Of a stretch of 64,000 bases of DNA, positions 27,388 through 37,155 are shown piece after piece. The notes beneath the pieces were generated by a model. It worked only from the letters and a program-made list of their open reading frames with translations, was not told where the DNA came from and made no database searches. The stretch is from Planctopirus ephydatiae (GTDB lineage: Bacteria; Planctomycetota; Planctomycetia; Planctomycetales; Planctomycetaceae): positions 4,436,001 to 4,500,000 of the forward strand of contig NZ_CP036299.1 in the NCBI RefSeq assembly GCF_007752345.1. The letters run 5' to 3'. Position 1 is the stretch's first letter, and each line of letters opens with the position of its first letter. The position numbers and the translations under genes were made by a program.

Positions 27388-28308
27388 TTACGCATTGACT
27401 TCCAGCACCCACAAAATCAACGCCTTCGCCAGATGCATGCGATTTTCAGCCTGTTGAAAGACGATGCTCTGTGGCCCGTCAATGATCTCATCGGTCACTT
27501 CTTTCCCCCGCTTGGCTGGCAGGCAGTGCATAAACCGGGCTGAAGCAGGAGCCAGCTTCAGCAGATTCTCATTGACCTGGAATGGCTGGAAAACTTGCTG
27601 CCGGGCTTCCGCCTCCGCTTCCTGTCCCATACTGGTCCAGACATCGGTGTAAATCACCGCCGCATCTTTGAGAGCTTCGGCAAAGTTCGATGTCTCCGTA
27701 ATGTGAATCTTGGGCAAGTAAGATTTCACGCGGTCGAGGAAATCTGCTCCCAAGCGGTATTCTTCCGGAGCACACAGCACAAACTCGACACCCAGCATCG
27801 AACAGCACGTCGCCAGTGATGTCGCCACGTTATTACCATCACCGACAAATACAAACTTCTTTCCCGCGATCGAGCCGAAGACTTCCTGCATGGTAAATAG
27901 ATCTGTCAGTGCCTGGCATGGATGTCGATCATCCGACAACCCATTGATCACCGGCACCCCCGCATACTGGACGAAGTCGTCAATCAGTTGCTGGGAAAAT
28001 GTTCTGAGCGCGATCACATCGCTGTAGCCACCAATGACACGGGCGACATCCTGCACAGCTTCCCGTCCACCAATCCCGGCATCTTTGGCAGAGAGAAAGA
28101 TACTGCTCCCACCCAGTTGCATCATGGCAGCATCAAAACTCAACCGGGTCCGCAACGAAGGTTTTTCGAAGATCTGGGTCAGCACACGCCCAGGCATCAA
28201 CTGCGGACGAATCCCCTTCGCCACACCAGTTTTCATTCGCTTCGCCAGCGCAAAAATCTCTTCAATATCTGTGGTGGAAAGATCCACCAGCGCGTTCAAA
28301 TGTCGCAT
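27388..28308 (-). CDS. argF: Ornithine carbamoyltransferase
   Basis: A 306-residue enzyme that joins carbamoyl phosphate to ornithine to give citrulline. The carbamoyl-phosphate loop is FEKPSLRTR (residues 48-55; Leu replaces the more common Thr, a variant seen in several phyla). HPCQALTDL and HCLPAKRGKEVTDEI supply the other carbamoyl-phosphate and ornithine residues. Length and motif order are normal. It is the last of three arginine genes on the minus strand (argB, argD, argF), with a 331 bp gap after argD, so it may have its own promoter. The ABC exporter gene converges on it. Confidence 0.95.
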   Translation of the reverse strand: MRHLNALVDLSTTDIEEIFALAKRMKTGVAKGIRPQLMPGRVLTQIFEKPSLRTRLSFDAAMMQLGGSSIFLSAKDAGIGGREAVQDVARVIGGYSDVIALRTFSQQLIDDFVQYAGVPVINGLSDDRHPCQALTDLFTMQEVFGSIAGKKFVFVGDGNNVATSLATCCSMLGVEFVLCAPEEYRLGADFLDRVKSYLPKIHITETSNFAEALKDAAVIYTDVWTSMGQEAEAEARQQVFQPFQVNENLLKLAPASARFMHCLPAKRGKEVTDEIIDGPQSIVFQQAENRMHLAKALILWVLEVNA

Positions 28309-28639
28309 ATCCCAAACCTATTCACTCGCGGCCCGCTCCATTCGAGAAGACCCTGTCATCGCTGTTGTCCCTGGCTTCAATAATAATCAAACCCAGGAAA
28401 TTTCTTTCACGCCAAGAGCCGTTACCCAGAAGCGTGAACCTCTTAAAAACAAGATTGAACGCGAAGGCTCAAAGCTCCCCCGCGTTCAATCGAAATAGTC
28501 GAATTTTTCACTGCGAATTCGATTTCCATCCATTCAATCCCTCGTGCGGAACATCCACAACGGTGATTGAACGGTGATCATCGCTGAACACTGCTTTTCT
28601 TAACAGTGCTTACCTGCAAAACCTGAGAATTCCTGAACC
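28309..28639. other. Spacer between argD and argF, about 330 bp
   Basis: An unusually long gap for genes of one pathway on one strand. I see no open frame with a start and family resemblance, and no arginine-repressor box that I can call by eye. Confidence 0.35.
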
Positions 28640-29851
28640 TTACGACACCTGCTGAGCCATCACTCGCAAGACTTCCAGCAACGCGTCACATCCTTCATCG
28701 ACCTGTTCAGGAGTGATGTTGAGCGGAGGCAGCAATCGAATCACGGTATCGTGCGTCGCGTTGATCAAAACGCCACGTTCCATACACTTTGCCACGGCAG
28801 GAATTGCCGAAATCTTCAATTCCATGCCGATCATCATGCCTCGAATGCGGATCTCCTGCACAATCGGCAATTCTTCCGCAATCTGCGCAAATCTCTCACG
28901 GAACTTTTCGCCCATTTCCTTCGCGTTGTCCAGCAACCCTTCCTCTTCAATCGTCCGAAACGTGGCGATTCCTGCCGCCATCGCCAAAGGGTTTCCTCCA
29001 AATGTACTTCCGTGCATCCCTGGTTTCAGACAGGCTGCCACTTCGTCGCGGCAGATCACAGCCCCCGCCGCCACACCCGCTGCGAGACCTTTCGCCAGAG
29101 ACATGATATCGGGTTCAACACCTGAGTGCTGATAGCCGAACCACTCGCCAGTTCGCCCGGATCCCGATTGAACTTCGTCGAAGATCAGCAGAATCCCTTC
29201 GGCATCGCACAGGGCTCGCAAACCCTGCAGGAACTCGGTCGACGCAATATTTACGCCCCCTTCGCCTTGAACCGGCTCCAGCATAATCGCAGCAGTTTCC
29301 TGATCGATCAACTGCTTCACCGCATCCAGGTTGTTGTACGGTGCGTAGCGGAAACCGGGGAGTAACGGATGAAATCCCTCGTGGTATTTCGGCTGGGCGG
29401 TCGCCGTCAAGGCCCCAAATGTGCGGCCGTGGAATCCATTCTCAAACGAGATAATCCGATACCTGCCAGCCCCTGCTTTGGCCGCCCGCGCGATCTTGAT
29501 GGCAGCTTCATTCGCTTCGGCACCGCTGTTACAGAAAAACGCTTTACCGAAGCTGCGAGTGCACAGCATCTCGGCAAACTCGCCTTGAGCCTCGGTGTAC
29601 CACGAGTTCGGCACATGAATCAGTTTTTCGGCTTGCTCCTGCAAGGCACGCACCACCGCAGGAGGCGAATGCCCCAGAACATTGCAGCCCCAACCGGGGA
29701 ACAGATCGAGATAGCGGCGCCCCTCAGCATCCCAGACGTACGAGCCTTCCCCCTGCACAATGCAGACCGGATAGCGGCGATAGTTCGACACGACATATTT
29801 GTCGAACTTGGATATTGTTTCCTGACTCGACTGGGTGGCCATTGCGTGCAT
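28640..29851 (-). CDS. argD: Acetylornithine aminotransferase
   Basis: A 403-residue fold-type I PLP enzyme that transfers an amino group from glutamate in arginine synthesis. Features: [15 protein letters not shown] (cofactor phosphate binding), [33 protein letters not shown] with PLP-ring Asp225, and Schiff-base Lys254 in SLAKGLAAG. The last motif usually reads AKGLGGGxPIGA; here it is [13 protein letters not shown], a mild deviation. The related ornithine or GABA transaminases cannot be excluded by sequence alone, but position between argB and argF makes argD the best call. An alternative in-frame ATG lies three codons in, at 29842. Confidence 0.9.
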   Translation of the reverse strand: MHAMATQSSQETISKFDKYVVSNYRRYPVCIVQGEGSYVWDAEGRRYLDLFPGWGCNVLGHSPPAVVRALQEQAEKLIHVPNSWYTEAQGEFAEMLCTRSFGKAFFCNSGAEANEAAIKIARAAKAGAGRYRIISFENGFHGRTFGALTATAQPKYHEGFHPLLPGFRYAPYNNLDAVKQLIDQETAAIMLEPVQGEGGVNIASTEFLQGLRALCDAEGILLIFDEVQSGSGRTGEWFGYQHSGVEPDIMSLAKGLAAGVAAGAVICRDEVAACLKPGMHGSTFGGNPLAMAAGIATFRTIEEEGLLDNAKEMGEKFRERFAQIAEELPIVQEIRIRGMMIGMELKISAIPAVAKCMERGVLINATHDTVIRLLPPLNITPEQVDEGCDALLEVLRVMAQQVS

Positions 29852-30125
29852 TGGCTCGTCTCTTCAATCATCACGCCGGCTTCCCGGCGAAAACCCAATT
29901 GGCCCCAAAATCACTTTGGCAACACCCTGGTGGGGAGTTCTTCACATTTACCAAAAGTGAGCGATCGACAAGCTCAGGGCCCAAGCCTGCCGTATTTTCT
30001 CGCATATGAACAGCAAAGAATTGTATCAGATCCGATGCAGGCAATGAAATATGCTCTGCACTTCGTCATTCGAATCCCATGCATTCGAATCCCGGTACTC
30101 CACCTGACTCGATTTTTCAGAGAGT

Positions 30126-31040
30126 TTACGGGACGATCTCGGTTCCAATCCCCCGATTCGAATAAATTTCCAGAAGCACTGAATGGGGAATTCTCGCATC
30201 GATGATGTGTACCTTCTTCACTCCCGCAGCCAGAGCTTCCAAAGCCGCCTCGACCTTGGGAACCATTCCTGCATCGATCGTACCGTCGGCAATCAGTTCC
30301 CGGCAGCGTGCTGCCGTCAGGTGAGATTGCAACGTCGAAGGATCCTTTCGATCGAGGAAGATCCCCGGCACATCACTTAAAAACATCAGTTTATCAGCCT
30401 GAATCAAACGGGCTACAGCCGCTGCCGCCGTATCGGCATTTACATTCAGTCGATCGCCCTGTTCATCCAGTGCCACCGAAGGAAGGACAGGAATCCGTCC
30501 CCCGCGGCACGCTGTCAGCAGGACATCGCGGTCAATATCTATCACTTCACCCACGCGCCCCAGGTCAATCGGTTCTCCACCAGGGTTCGGTAGAAAAAGT
30601 TGCTTTCCTTTGAGCACATTCACCGTGAGATAACTGAATCCAACGGCATCACCACCTTGCCGCTCGATCTCTTCAACCAGCGAGCCACAAATTTCGCCTG
30701 CCAAAGTTTTTGTGACGATCTCCAGCGTCTGCTCATCCGTGTAACGACGGCCCTGCACCCAGCGAGGTGTAATTCCAGCTGTCGACATGGCAGCGTTAAT
30801 CGCCTTTCCGCCACCGTGGATCAGAATCGGGCGTGCCCCCACGGTCTCCATAAAAATCACATCGGTGAGAAACTGACGAATGGCGGCTGTTTCCTCGAGA
30901 GCACTTCCTCCCAGTTTGATGACAACATGTCGATCACGAAACTGGCGAATCCAGCCGAGCGCTTCCAACAGCACATCTGCTTTACGGATCGCGGTCTGCA
31001 TGGGTGTTTCCGTTTGTTCAACCAAAGCATCACCACTCAT
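30126..31040 (-). CDS. argB: Acetylglutamate kinase
   Basis: Phosphorylates N-acetylglutamate, the second step of arginine synthesis and normally the point of arginine feedback. Amino-acid-kinase fold with [11 protein letters not shown] (Lys42, nucleotide), [10 protein letters not shown] (acetylglutamate loop), [29 protein letters not shown] and a C-terminal [20 protein letters not shown] segment with the catalytic-region Lys. The start is set at the ATG 31040 (304 residues); the frame is open to 31139 and another ATG lies at 31001. An N-terminal helix before the kinase core ([16 protein letters not shown]) resembles that of arginine-sensitive hexameric kinases, so feedback control is likely (inference). 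It leads the argB-argD-argF group. Confidence 0.94.
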   Translation of the reverse strand: MSGDALVEQTETPMQTAIRKADVLLEALGWIRQFRDRHVVIKLGGSALEETAAIRQFLTDVIFMETVGARPILIHGGGKAINAAMSTAGITPRWVQGRRYTDEQTLEIVTKTLAGEICGSLVEEIERQGGDAVGFSYLTVNVLKGKQLFLPNPGGEPIDLGRVGEVIDIDRDVLLTACRGGRIPVLPSVALDEQGDRLNVNADTAAAAVARLIQADKLMFLSDVPGIFLDRKDPSTLQSHLTAARCRELIADGTIDAGMVPKVEAALEALAAGVKKVHIIDARIPHSVLLEIYSNRGIGTEIVP

Positions 31041-31517
31041 TTGACCAGCAGTCACTGAAGCCAATCCTGTTGCATTCAATCGAGGAGTCCTCTGCCAAAA
31101 TTTCAGGCAAACATCAGCATACAAATGTGACAAACGCACCCGCGAGAATCTTACGAGAGTTTACACAGACACCATTCAACATGCGAAGTTCATCGAAATC
31201 TTCGCCTCCAGACGCCAAGATGGCCTGGCTTCGAATGCATCGCCAGGACGTTATTGCCACAGGGTTCATCAGAAGGAAATCAATTCAAGAAATCATACAT
31301 ACGCAACTTTGCCCAAAGAGATCACCAGAACTTCTTGTTTTTTGCACACAGTCAGTCGATGGCCCTCACCGAGAGGTCATTGCATGAGAGAATGAATCAC
31401 CAACGTTTGAATCTGGGTTGCCAGATACTTGCGGGGACTCGACGATACATGGACTGATTCTGCCGAAAAGCCTCGTATCTCCGCTTATAAATAATCTCGC
31501 ACAAAAGGTGAGCTCAA
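31041..31517. other. Divergent intergenic region, about 480 bp
   Basis: The spacer between argB (minus) and ispE (plus). It must contain both promoters. No gene or hairpin of note was recognised. The ispE ribosome site AAGGTGAG lies near its end, at 31505-31512. Confidence 0.4.
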
Positions 31518-32444
31518 TTGCATTTACAACAATCTGAAAACCGTCTGATTGTTCAGGCACCCGCCAAGCTCAACCTCTCTCTGCGGATTCTCGCGCGTCG
31601 TCCTGATGGTTTTCACGAGATCGAGACGGTCATGGTTTCCATCCAGCATTACGACACGCTCTCCTTCGCCCCCTCTTCCCAAGTTGACATTTCCTTTCGA
31701 TTCGAGGACTTGACGTACCATTCATTAGCAGCAGCAACACACTCTTCGACAGTTGAAACGGCTGTTGTCCCTCAGGATCACACCAATCTGGTTGTTCGTG
31801 CGGCACTCCTGCTGAAGGAATATGCAAACGTTAACTACGGAGCCGAGATCCTCCTGCAGAAAAGAATTCCGGCTGCCGCCGGTCTGGCGGGTGGTTCCAG
31901 TGATGCAGCTGCAACCCTGGCAGCCCTCAATCAGTTATGGAATCTTCGGTTAAATTTACAGGAACTTTCTCAGCTCGCGTCACGGTTAGGAAGTGACATT
32001 CCCTTCTTCCTTTGCGGCAAACCGATAGCAGTCTGCCGCGGACGTGGTGAGATCATTGAGCCTGTCGAGCTTCAGGAAAAGCTGTGGTTTGTTGTGGCAA
32101 AACCACAAGCCGGACTCTCGACAGCACTCGTCTATCGACATTGCCAACCCACCCAGGATTCGCCCTCAATTGCTCCCCTGCTCAGCAACCTGGCGAATGG
32201 AGATCAAATCAGCGCGGCACATGCTTTGCATAATGGACTTCAAGCAGCAGCAGTCGAGCTCTGCCCTGCAATTCGTCAGCTCGAGTCCACTTTTGCAAAC
32301 CTTGATGTGATTGCCCATCAAATGAGCGGAAGCGGGACTGCTTACTTCGGTTGGTGCAGAAGCGAAACGGCAGCTCAAACTGCAGCCCAGCAACTCACTC
32401 ACCTGGGACTGGCACAGGTCTTCGTGGCTTGCTCCGGATTATAA
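31518..32444 (+). CDS. ispE: 4-diphosphocytidyl-2-C-methyl-D-erythritol kinase
   Basis: A 308-residue GHMP kinase of the MEP isoprenoid route. The N-terminal VQAPAKLNLSLRILARRPDGFHEIETVM is the family signature, KRIPAAAGLAGGSSDAAA is the ATP-binding glycine loop, and LGSDIPFFLCG contains the catalytic Asp. The start is a TTG at 31518, supported by AAGGTGAG five bases upstream and by the family start only ten residues further on. Length is normal. It stands alone between divergent argB and the downstream SpoVG gene. Confidence 0.94.
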   Translation: MHLQQSENRLIVQAPAKLNLSLRILARRPDGFHEIETVMVSIQHYDTLSFAPSSQVDISFRFEDLTYHSLAAATHSSTVETAVVPQDHTNLVVRAALLLKEYANVNYGAEILLQKRIPAAAGLAGGSSDAAATLAALNQLWNLRLNLQELSQLASRLGSDIPFFLCGKPIAVCRGRGEIIEPVELQEKLWFVVAKPQAGLSTALVYRHCQPTQDSPSIAPLLSNLANGDQISAAHALHNGLQAAAVELCPAIRQLESTFANLDVIAHQMSGSGTAYFGWCRSETAAQTAAQQLTHLGLAQVFVACSGL

Positions 32445-32788
32445 CGTGGATTGGCAATCAAACGACGAGATTCGTCTCACTCCCATCTCTCGCTAAATAT
32501 CGTGTTTGTGGTGGTGCTGAGTGACATGCTTGCGGCTCTGTGCAAGTTTGCCTTCTACATATTACCTCGCGATATTTGCGATCAATCGTCCATCGAAGTT
32601 CTGACGGCCTTTCAATGCGTAACGATCTGCACTCTCGTCAACCGTTGAATGGCCATCGTTTTTGTCTCATTTCAACCTGTTTTGTGCTGAGAGTTGGCAC
32701 AGATTTTTCAGTGCTGATTCAACAATCGTGATGTTCTGTCATTTCATTCTACCGGTGTTCGTCATTCCGAATGATGAGGAGTACGGCC
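32445..32788. other. Intergenic region, about 340 bp, with one dispersed repeat
   Basis: The gap between ispE and the SpoVG-type gene. It contains the most divergent copy of the 32-nt hairpin repeat (32521-32552) and, at its end, the ribosome site GAGGAG at 32776-32781. Confidence 0.45.
32521..32552 (+). repeat. Dispersed 32-nt hairpin repeat, copy B
   Basis: Reads GTGACATGCTTGCGGCTCTG then TGCAAGTTTGCC. Four differences from copy C at 33431; three of them weaken the hairpin, so this copy may be decaying. It lies downstream of ispE. Confidence 0.7.
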
Positions 32789-33379
32789 ATGGAAATTACC
32801 GAGATTCGCATCAAGCTCATGGATGATCCCAGCGAGCGGTTGCAGGCCTTTTGTTCGATCACGCTTGATGGATGTTTTGTCATTCGTGATCTGAAAATCA
32901 TTCAAGGGACACGCGGCTCTTTTGTCGCCATGCCCAGCCGCAAACTCATGGATCGCTGCCCCAGATGCTCATGTAAAAATCATTTAAGAGCACGATTCTG
33001 CAACGATTGCGGTTGTGAACTTCACGAAGAACGTGCCGGTAAAGCTGATGATGGCCGCGCCAAGCTCTATGCCGATATCGCCCATCCCATCAACTCTGAA
33101 TGCCGCGAACGCATTCAAGCGAACGTGATTGTGGCCTACTCGCTGGAGTTGGAGAAAGCCAAACTCCCCGGCTACGTCTGCACTTACGACGACTTTGGCG
33201 AAGAAAACTACGCTACCAGTGTCGAAGAAATTACCTACACTCCGATGGTTCCCCACTCGGCAACCACATCAACTGCAACAGCCACCTCTTCAACAGCCAC
33301 CACCAGTCGACCACGTCATACTTTCGTTAATCGAGTTGCTCAACTTGAAGAAGAGGGCTTTGGCTCCGGTCTGGTCTGA
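32789..33379 (+). CDS. SpoVG-family protein with inserted zinc ribbon
   Basis: A 196-residue protein. Residues 1-50 ([20 protein letters not shown]..., [18 protein letters not shown] and SFVAMPS) match the N-terminal half of SpoVG, a small DNA/RNA-binding regulator. Residues ~95-130 ([22 protein letters not shown]) match its C-terminal half, which is normally only about ten residues further on. Between them lies an insert of about 45 residues with C57-x2-C60, C71-x2-C74 and extra Cys62 and Cys76, a zinc-ribbon pattern. After the SpoVG part comes a Thr/Ser/Ala-rich linker and a short charged tail. GAGGAG seven bases before the ATG at 32789 fixes the start. Nucleic-acid binding is known for SpoVG; the function of the insert is unknown. 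It is not a sporulation gene here. Confidence 0.85.
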   Translation: MEITEIRIKLMDDPSERLQAFCSITLDGCFVIRDLKIIQGTRGSFVAMPSRKLMDRCPRCSCKNHLRARFCNDCGCELHEERAGKADDGRAKLYADIAHPINSECRERIQANVIVAYSLELEKAKLPGYVCTYDDFGEENYATSVEEITYTPMVPHSATTSTATATSSTATTSRPRHTFVNRVAQLEEEGFGSGLV

Positions 33380-33430
33380 TCTGATGACAACCAACCTGAT
33401 ACGGATTTCAGAATTAAACTTTGATTTGTG

Positions 33431-33462
33431 TGCCATGCTTGCGGCTCTGAGCAAGCATGCCT
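33431..33462 (+). repeat. Dispersed 32-nt hairpin repeat, copy C (best match)
   Basis: Reads GTGCCATGCTTGCGGCTCTG then AGCAAGCATGCC. The arms GCCATGCTTGC and GCAAGCATGCC fold into a stem of about ten pairs with one mismatch. It is 52 bp after the SpoVG-type gene. Confidence 0.85.
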
Positions 33463-33571
33463 AACTGAATTTCGACTCACCGTTGATTTCTGGAATACAC
33501 ATTTTTGACCTAAGGATGAGCCGGTCATCCCCACCATTATGGCGGACTACTCGATCAAACCCCCAAAACGC

Positions 33572-33608
33572 AAAACACCCGGCTGCATGACGCAGTCGGG
33601 TGTTTTTT
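33572..33608. terminator. Bidirectional rho-independent terminator
   Basis: AACACCCG-GCTGC pairs with GCAG-TCGGGTGTT around an ATGAC loop, followed by TTTTTT on plus and preceded by AAAA on the other side. It lies between convergent genes ending at 33379 and 33693, so it can serve both. Confidence 0.88.
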
Positions 33609-33692
33609 AATTTCCATGGCTGTTTGGGATCTGCAAAGAACCTCAGCCAAGACTTGTTCAATCAACCAGCAATTTCTCGAAAAAGAGCTTCC

Positions 33693-35570
33693 TTACTTCA
33701 CCACAAAGTTAATGCTGCTGCTGGTGACTCGACCCGAAAGCTCATCATGGACCGTCAACTTCAGTGAGTGCGGGCCCAGTGGCATCTTCTCGGGAATCGT
33801 GAACTGGTAATTGTGGAAGTAATCTCGCCGTTCATTGCGGCACAAATCTTCTGTTGGTGGGAACTCGATCTGATGCCGGATTTCACCAGCGGGGCTGATG
33901 ATGTCAATCTTGGAACGAAGGAGTGTTCGATACTGGCCTTCCGGTGTCAGTTCACTCTGGAAGTTCTCCGCCTCAGCATAAACCAGCACTTCCTGTCCTG
34001 GGCGGAACTCGTCCCGTGGGAACTTCTCGTAGTTTCCAAAGTACCAGATCTGTTTGCAGAAACAGACATTCCGCAGCTCCAGTCGAGCCATCTGCTTGAG
34101 CTTGGAAACACCCGCCTGGAATTGAGCCACAGCCTGACTGGCGCGATCGGCCGTCTGCGGAATCTGCTTGCTGTCAAAGTAATTCGATAACCCCCAGAGC
34201 ATCTGCTGCCAGAACTCCTGCTCTGAGGCAGGAATACCGGGAATAGCTGCCATTGCCCGCTCTGGCCGATCAGCCATCAGATACAACAGCCGCAGATAAA
34301 CGTGCTGACGTAAGTAATAGTCGCGGCTCTCGGGCGATTCCCCTCGCGTTAACAGGTTGACGGAAGCTTCCGTCTGGCTAATGAGTTGATCGAGAGAATC
34401 ACCCCCGGCAGAACTGAATCCCGCTTGTGAACCACTAACACTGGAACTTCCCGTCGCTGAGACTCTGGTCACAGGTGACTGAACCACACCAAACTTTCCG
34501 GCTGGCCCTAATGTCGCATTAGCAGCCAGTGCGGAAGTATTCCGGGAAGCGGTCTGATTCGTGACAGATTCCTGATAACTTTGTGGCTGAATCGGCCCAG
34601 AGGCTCCCGCGGTCTGTTCGGAAGAGTTTTGATCCACACGATAGAAAGCACTTTGCACTCGTTCTTTGGTTCCCGCTGCCACTTCATGGCGAGCCTGCTC
34701 AACTCCCGTACCGGAAGCCTGTCGGTGAGCCTCCAGATCACGATGCTGGGCCAGCTGAATCGCTGAACGTGGCGAGCGCTGCAGATCATCGGGCCCACTT
34801 CCCGTCCCGGCTCCATTTTCCATTTCACTATTGGCCCAGGGCGAGGCATTCCCCATGCCACTGTTCGCAGCCTGAGGTTTTTGAGTATTGGTCGAATGCC
34901 CCCATGCGGGCGCAGATCCCTGAGCAGAGGCTACAGCGTCGGCCCAGGGCTGATTTCCCGGTGGATTCGCTTCGGCTTGCCGGGCGGTGAGCTGCAAAGA
35001 CATTCGGCGAGCCTGCAGAATCTGAGGCACAACGGCCGGATCGACCTTCTTGAGCTGGTCGTACCAATAAGCCCGTTCTTCTGCATTCGCACCAGCTAAT
35101 TCCTGATCGATCAGCCTTAAAGTCGCAGGAGACATTCCTCCCGCTCCCGTTGCCGAAGAACTGTCTGCATCGACATTTTTCGCCACAGAATGCTGGGCAG
35201 ATGGCGCAGGTTCGACTGGCATCTCCGGCGCTGTCGAAGTTGGCACCTTCTGGCTGCGAGAGGCCTGAAACGGCGATTCAGAAGTATCAGTTTTGGGTTC
35301 AAGAGGCCCATCGGCTTTGGCCAGGAGCTTCTCAGGATCGATGATCTTGACTGGGCTCAATGACTTTTTCTCGGCTGAATCTGTCTTCGCTGAAGCCACA
35401 CTCTTTTCATTCGACGGCTGCTTTTCTGGCTTATTCCAAACCAGGCGCGGCCCACCCGTGGTGTTGCAACCCACAGGCAAAACCAGACATCCGAAACACA
35501 CCAGCCAGGCAGCACCCCACACCCTCTGGCGTGGGTTCAAGGCATCCTGGTTTGAAGGTTTCTGGAACAT
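33693..35570 (-). CDS. Large lipoprotein of unknown function
   Basis: A ~625-residue protein. From the ATG at 35570 it has a signal sequence with the lipobox CLVLPVGC, so it is probably lipid-anchored. Residues ~40-330 are low-complexity, rich in Ser, Ala, Gln, Pro and Asn, with little predicted structure. A helical part follows (LDQLISQTEASVNLLTRGESPESRDYYLRQHVYLRLLYLMADRPERA). The last ~120 residues form a beta-rich domain (RNVCFCKQIWYFGNYEKF, VLVYAEAENF, PLGPHSLKLTVHDELSGRV) like an immunoglobulin-type sandwich. This last part looks the most conserved. Function is unknown; an envelope scaffold is only a guess. The upstream HtrA-like and cytochrome-like genes are on the same strand. Confidence 0.75.
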   Translation of the reverse strand: MFQKPSNQDALNPRQRVWGAAWLVCFGCLVLPVGCNTTGGPRLVWNKPEKQPSNEKSVASAKTDSAEKKSLSPVKIIDPEKLLAKADGPLEPKTDTSESPFQASRSQKVPTSTAPEMPVEPAPSAQHSVAKNVDADSSSATGAGGMSPATLRLIDQELAGANAEERAYWYDQLKKVDPAVVPQILQARRMSLQLTARQAEANPPGNQPWADAVASAQGSAPAWGHSTNTQKPQAANSGMGNASPWANSEMENGAGTGSGPDDLQRSPRSAIQLAQHRDLEAHRQASGTGVEQARHEVAAGTKERVQSAFYRVDQNSSEQTAGASGPIQPQSYQESVTNQTASRNTSALAANATLGPAGKFGVVQSPVTRVSATGSSSVSGSQAGFSSAGGDSLDQLISQTEASVNLLTRGESPESRDYYLRQHVYLRLLYLMADRPERAMAAIPGIPASEQEFWQQMLWGLSNYFDSKQIPQTADRASQAVAQFQAGVSKLKQMARLELRNVCFCKQIWYFGNYEKFPRDEFRPGQEVLVYAEAENFQSELTPEGQYRTLLRSKIDIISPAGEIRHQIEFPPTEDLCRNERRDYFHNYQFTIPEKMPLGPHSLKLTVHDELSGRVTSSSINFVVK

Positions 35571-36031
35571 TTCAAATCCGTTTGTTTTCAGGCGGGAAAT
35601 CCTGTTTTCGAAATCGCTGCAAAAACGATCTCTCAAGCCGACGTAAATGCATCAAACGCACTTCATCACTTGAGTGAAAAGGTTCTTTATCTGTTGGGAG
35701 GCGTTAGAAACAGCTGGCTGATGCCCGGGATGTCCAACAGCAGATTTCACGATTGCTGAGCGACTTTGGCACCAGACCGTACAAGGCGGGAAGGTCAATG
35801 AGTTGAAAGCAAGGCCACGCGAATAAATCGCAAAGAAACAAATTAACGAGATGTGAAGTGAAGTGATTGATGGCGAGAAGGGACAGACTTCGTAATGGTC
35901 GACTGCCAGAAATGGATCATCCGGGCAATCGACCATGAGAAGATGTAATTCAGGAAGATGTAATTCAGTCTGAAAAGATCAGCAACCCCAAAAAATTGGT
36001 CACGAAAAAACTGCTCTAAGAATGCGTGAAT
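35571..36031. other. Intergenic region, about 460 bp, with a 15-bp tandem duplication
   Basis: The spacer between the HtrA-like gene (ends at 36032) and the large lipoprotein gene. GAAGATGTAATTCAG is present twice in direct tandem at 35939-35953 and 35954-35968. No gene was recognised. Confidence 0.45.
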
Positions 36032-37060
36032 TTAAGGGGTTTCCGCAGCTTTCTCGGGAGGTGGGCCTGCCACCCGCCGGCGCGGAGGATCCAGAAATCG
36101 ATATCCCGTATTCGGATTGTTCGCGTCGTAGGCATAAGCCTCATGATGATCCAGAAACAGCTTCAAATAAGCGGCAGGAATGGCAAATCCGAGCCCTTCA
36201 GCAAACAACAGCTTCATATTGGTCACACCGACCACTTCACCCCGGCTATTAAAAAGTGGCCCACCACTATTGCCAGGATTAATATCTGCTGTCGTCTGAA
36301 TATAGACCAGGCCTTTGACATTGCGGTTACGCGTACTCACAATCCCCTGCGAAACAGAGCGTTCCAGCCCGAGGGGATTTCCAATGGCAAACACTTCATC
36401 TCCTTCACGCTCATCATCAGCTTCAGTGAGATAGACCGGCTTAAACTTCAAATCGTCCTGCTTAGGGATCTCCAACAGGGCCAGATCAAAAAACGGGTTG
36501 AGGGCCACAATCCGCACGTTATCGATCCGACGCCTCGCAAATTCCCCACCAGCTGCCTGATGAAAAATCGTGACCGCAATACGCGTCTCTTTTTCGATGA
36601 CATGGCAGTTCGTCACACAAAAGCCACGGTCATTAATGATAAAGCCCGAACCCAATCCTCCCGGCGTCTGAACCAGCACGACACCTTCGCCATATTTTTG
36701 GGACAGATCCTTAATGCTCGCACGGGGCAATTCGGCGGTCTGATACAGCTTTTTCGTCTGCCCAGGAAGCGGCGTATTGACCGAAGCCGCTCCTTCTGCC
36801 TTGATCACTTCCCGCCGGCGGATCTGATTCAGCGGAATCTTGACGATATCAACGCCAATATCCAAATAGAGCGCTCCATCCTGTTCTTTCAGAACATCCC
36901 CTTCGAGCTTCTGTCCCGTCCGCAGTTCAATCACCTCACCGGCGCTGACCAGTGGCAATGAACTCGACACGAAGACAACCGCCAGACTCATTACCCAGAA
37001 GGCTCGCCTCAGCCGCAGGATTTGTGGGCGATTCGCAATCAAAGTCCGCATGTTCTTCAT
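36032..37060 (-). CDS. HtrA-like trypsin-fold serine protease without PDZ domain
   Basis: A 342-residue exported protease. A signal sequence covers about residues 18-40 ([21 protein letters not shown]). Next comes a ~50-residue beta-rich region ([19 protein letters not shown]..., [14 protein letters not shown]) typical of planctomycete envelope proteins. The chymotrypsin-like domain follows: His153 in VTNCHVIE, Asp192 in FFDLALLEI and Ser265 in [10 protein letters not shown] complete the catalytic triad. Unlike DegP/DegS it ends soon after the protease domain, with no PDZ domain, so its control must differ. The ATG at 37060 is preferred; a GTG at 37099 is possible. It lies ~95 bp after the cytochrome c'-like gene on the same strand. 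Confidence 0.88.
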   Translation of the reverse strand: MKNMRTLIANRPQILRLRRAFWVMSLAVVFVSSSLPLVSAGEVIELRTGQKLEGDVLKEQDGALYLDIGVDIVKIPLNQIRRREVIKAEGAASVNTPLPGQTKKLYQTAELPRASIKDLSQKYGEGVVLVQTPGGLGSGFIINDRGFCVTNCHVIEKETRIAVTIFHQAAGGEFARRRIDNVRIVALNPFFDLALLEIPKQDDLKFKPVYLTEADDEREGDEVFAIGNPLGLERSVSQGIVSTRNRNVKGLVYIQTTADINPGNSGGPLFNSRGEVVGVTNMKLLFAEGLGFAIPAAYLKLFLDHHEAYAYDANNPNTGYRFLDPPRRRVAGPPPEKAAETP

Positions 37061-37155
37061 GTCTTCAGCCTGATTCGTCTGATGAAATATGACGCTCACT
37101 GCTCACTCCAACCACGCAGCCGCCGGAATCCCATTAATGGAATTACGTCGCCAGA

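Larger units (their letters stand above)
33380..33692. other. Convergent intergenic region, about 310 bp
   Basis: Between the SpoVG-type gene (plus) and the large lipoprotein gene (minus). It contains the best copy of the 32-nt repeat (33431-33462) and a strong terminator (33572-33608). Confidence 0.5.

Noticed and set aside
27388-31040. Considered the argB/argD/argF set as one tight operon
   Set aside because: Gaps of about 270 and 330 bp between the genes make a single uninterrupted transcript uncertain; they are described as a same-strand gene group only.
36026-36961. Plus-strand frame of 311 codons
   Set aside because: Antisense to the HtrA-like protease, whose catalytic triad is intact in the opposite strand.
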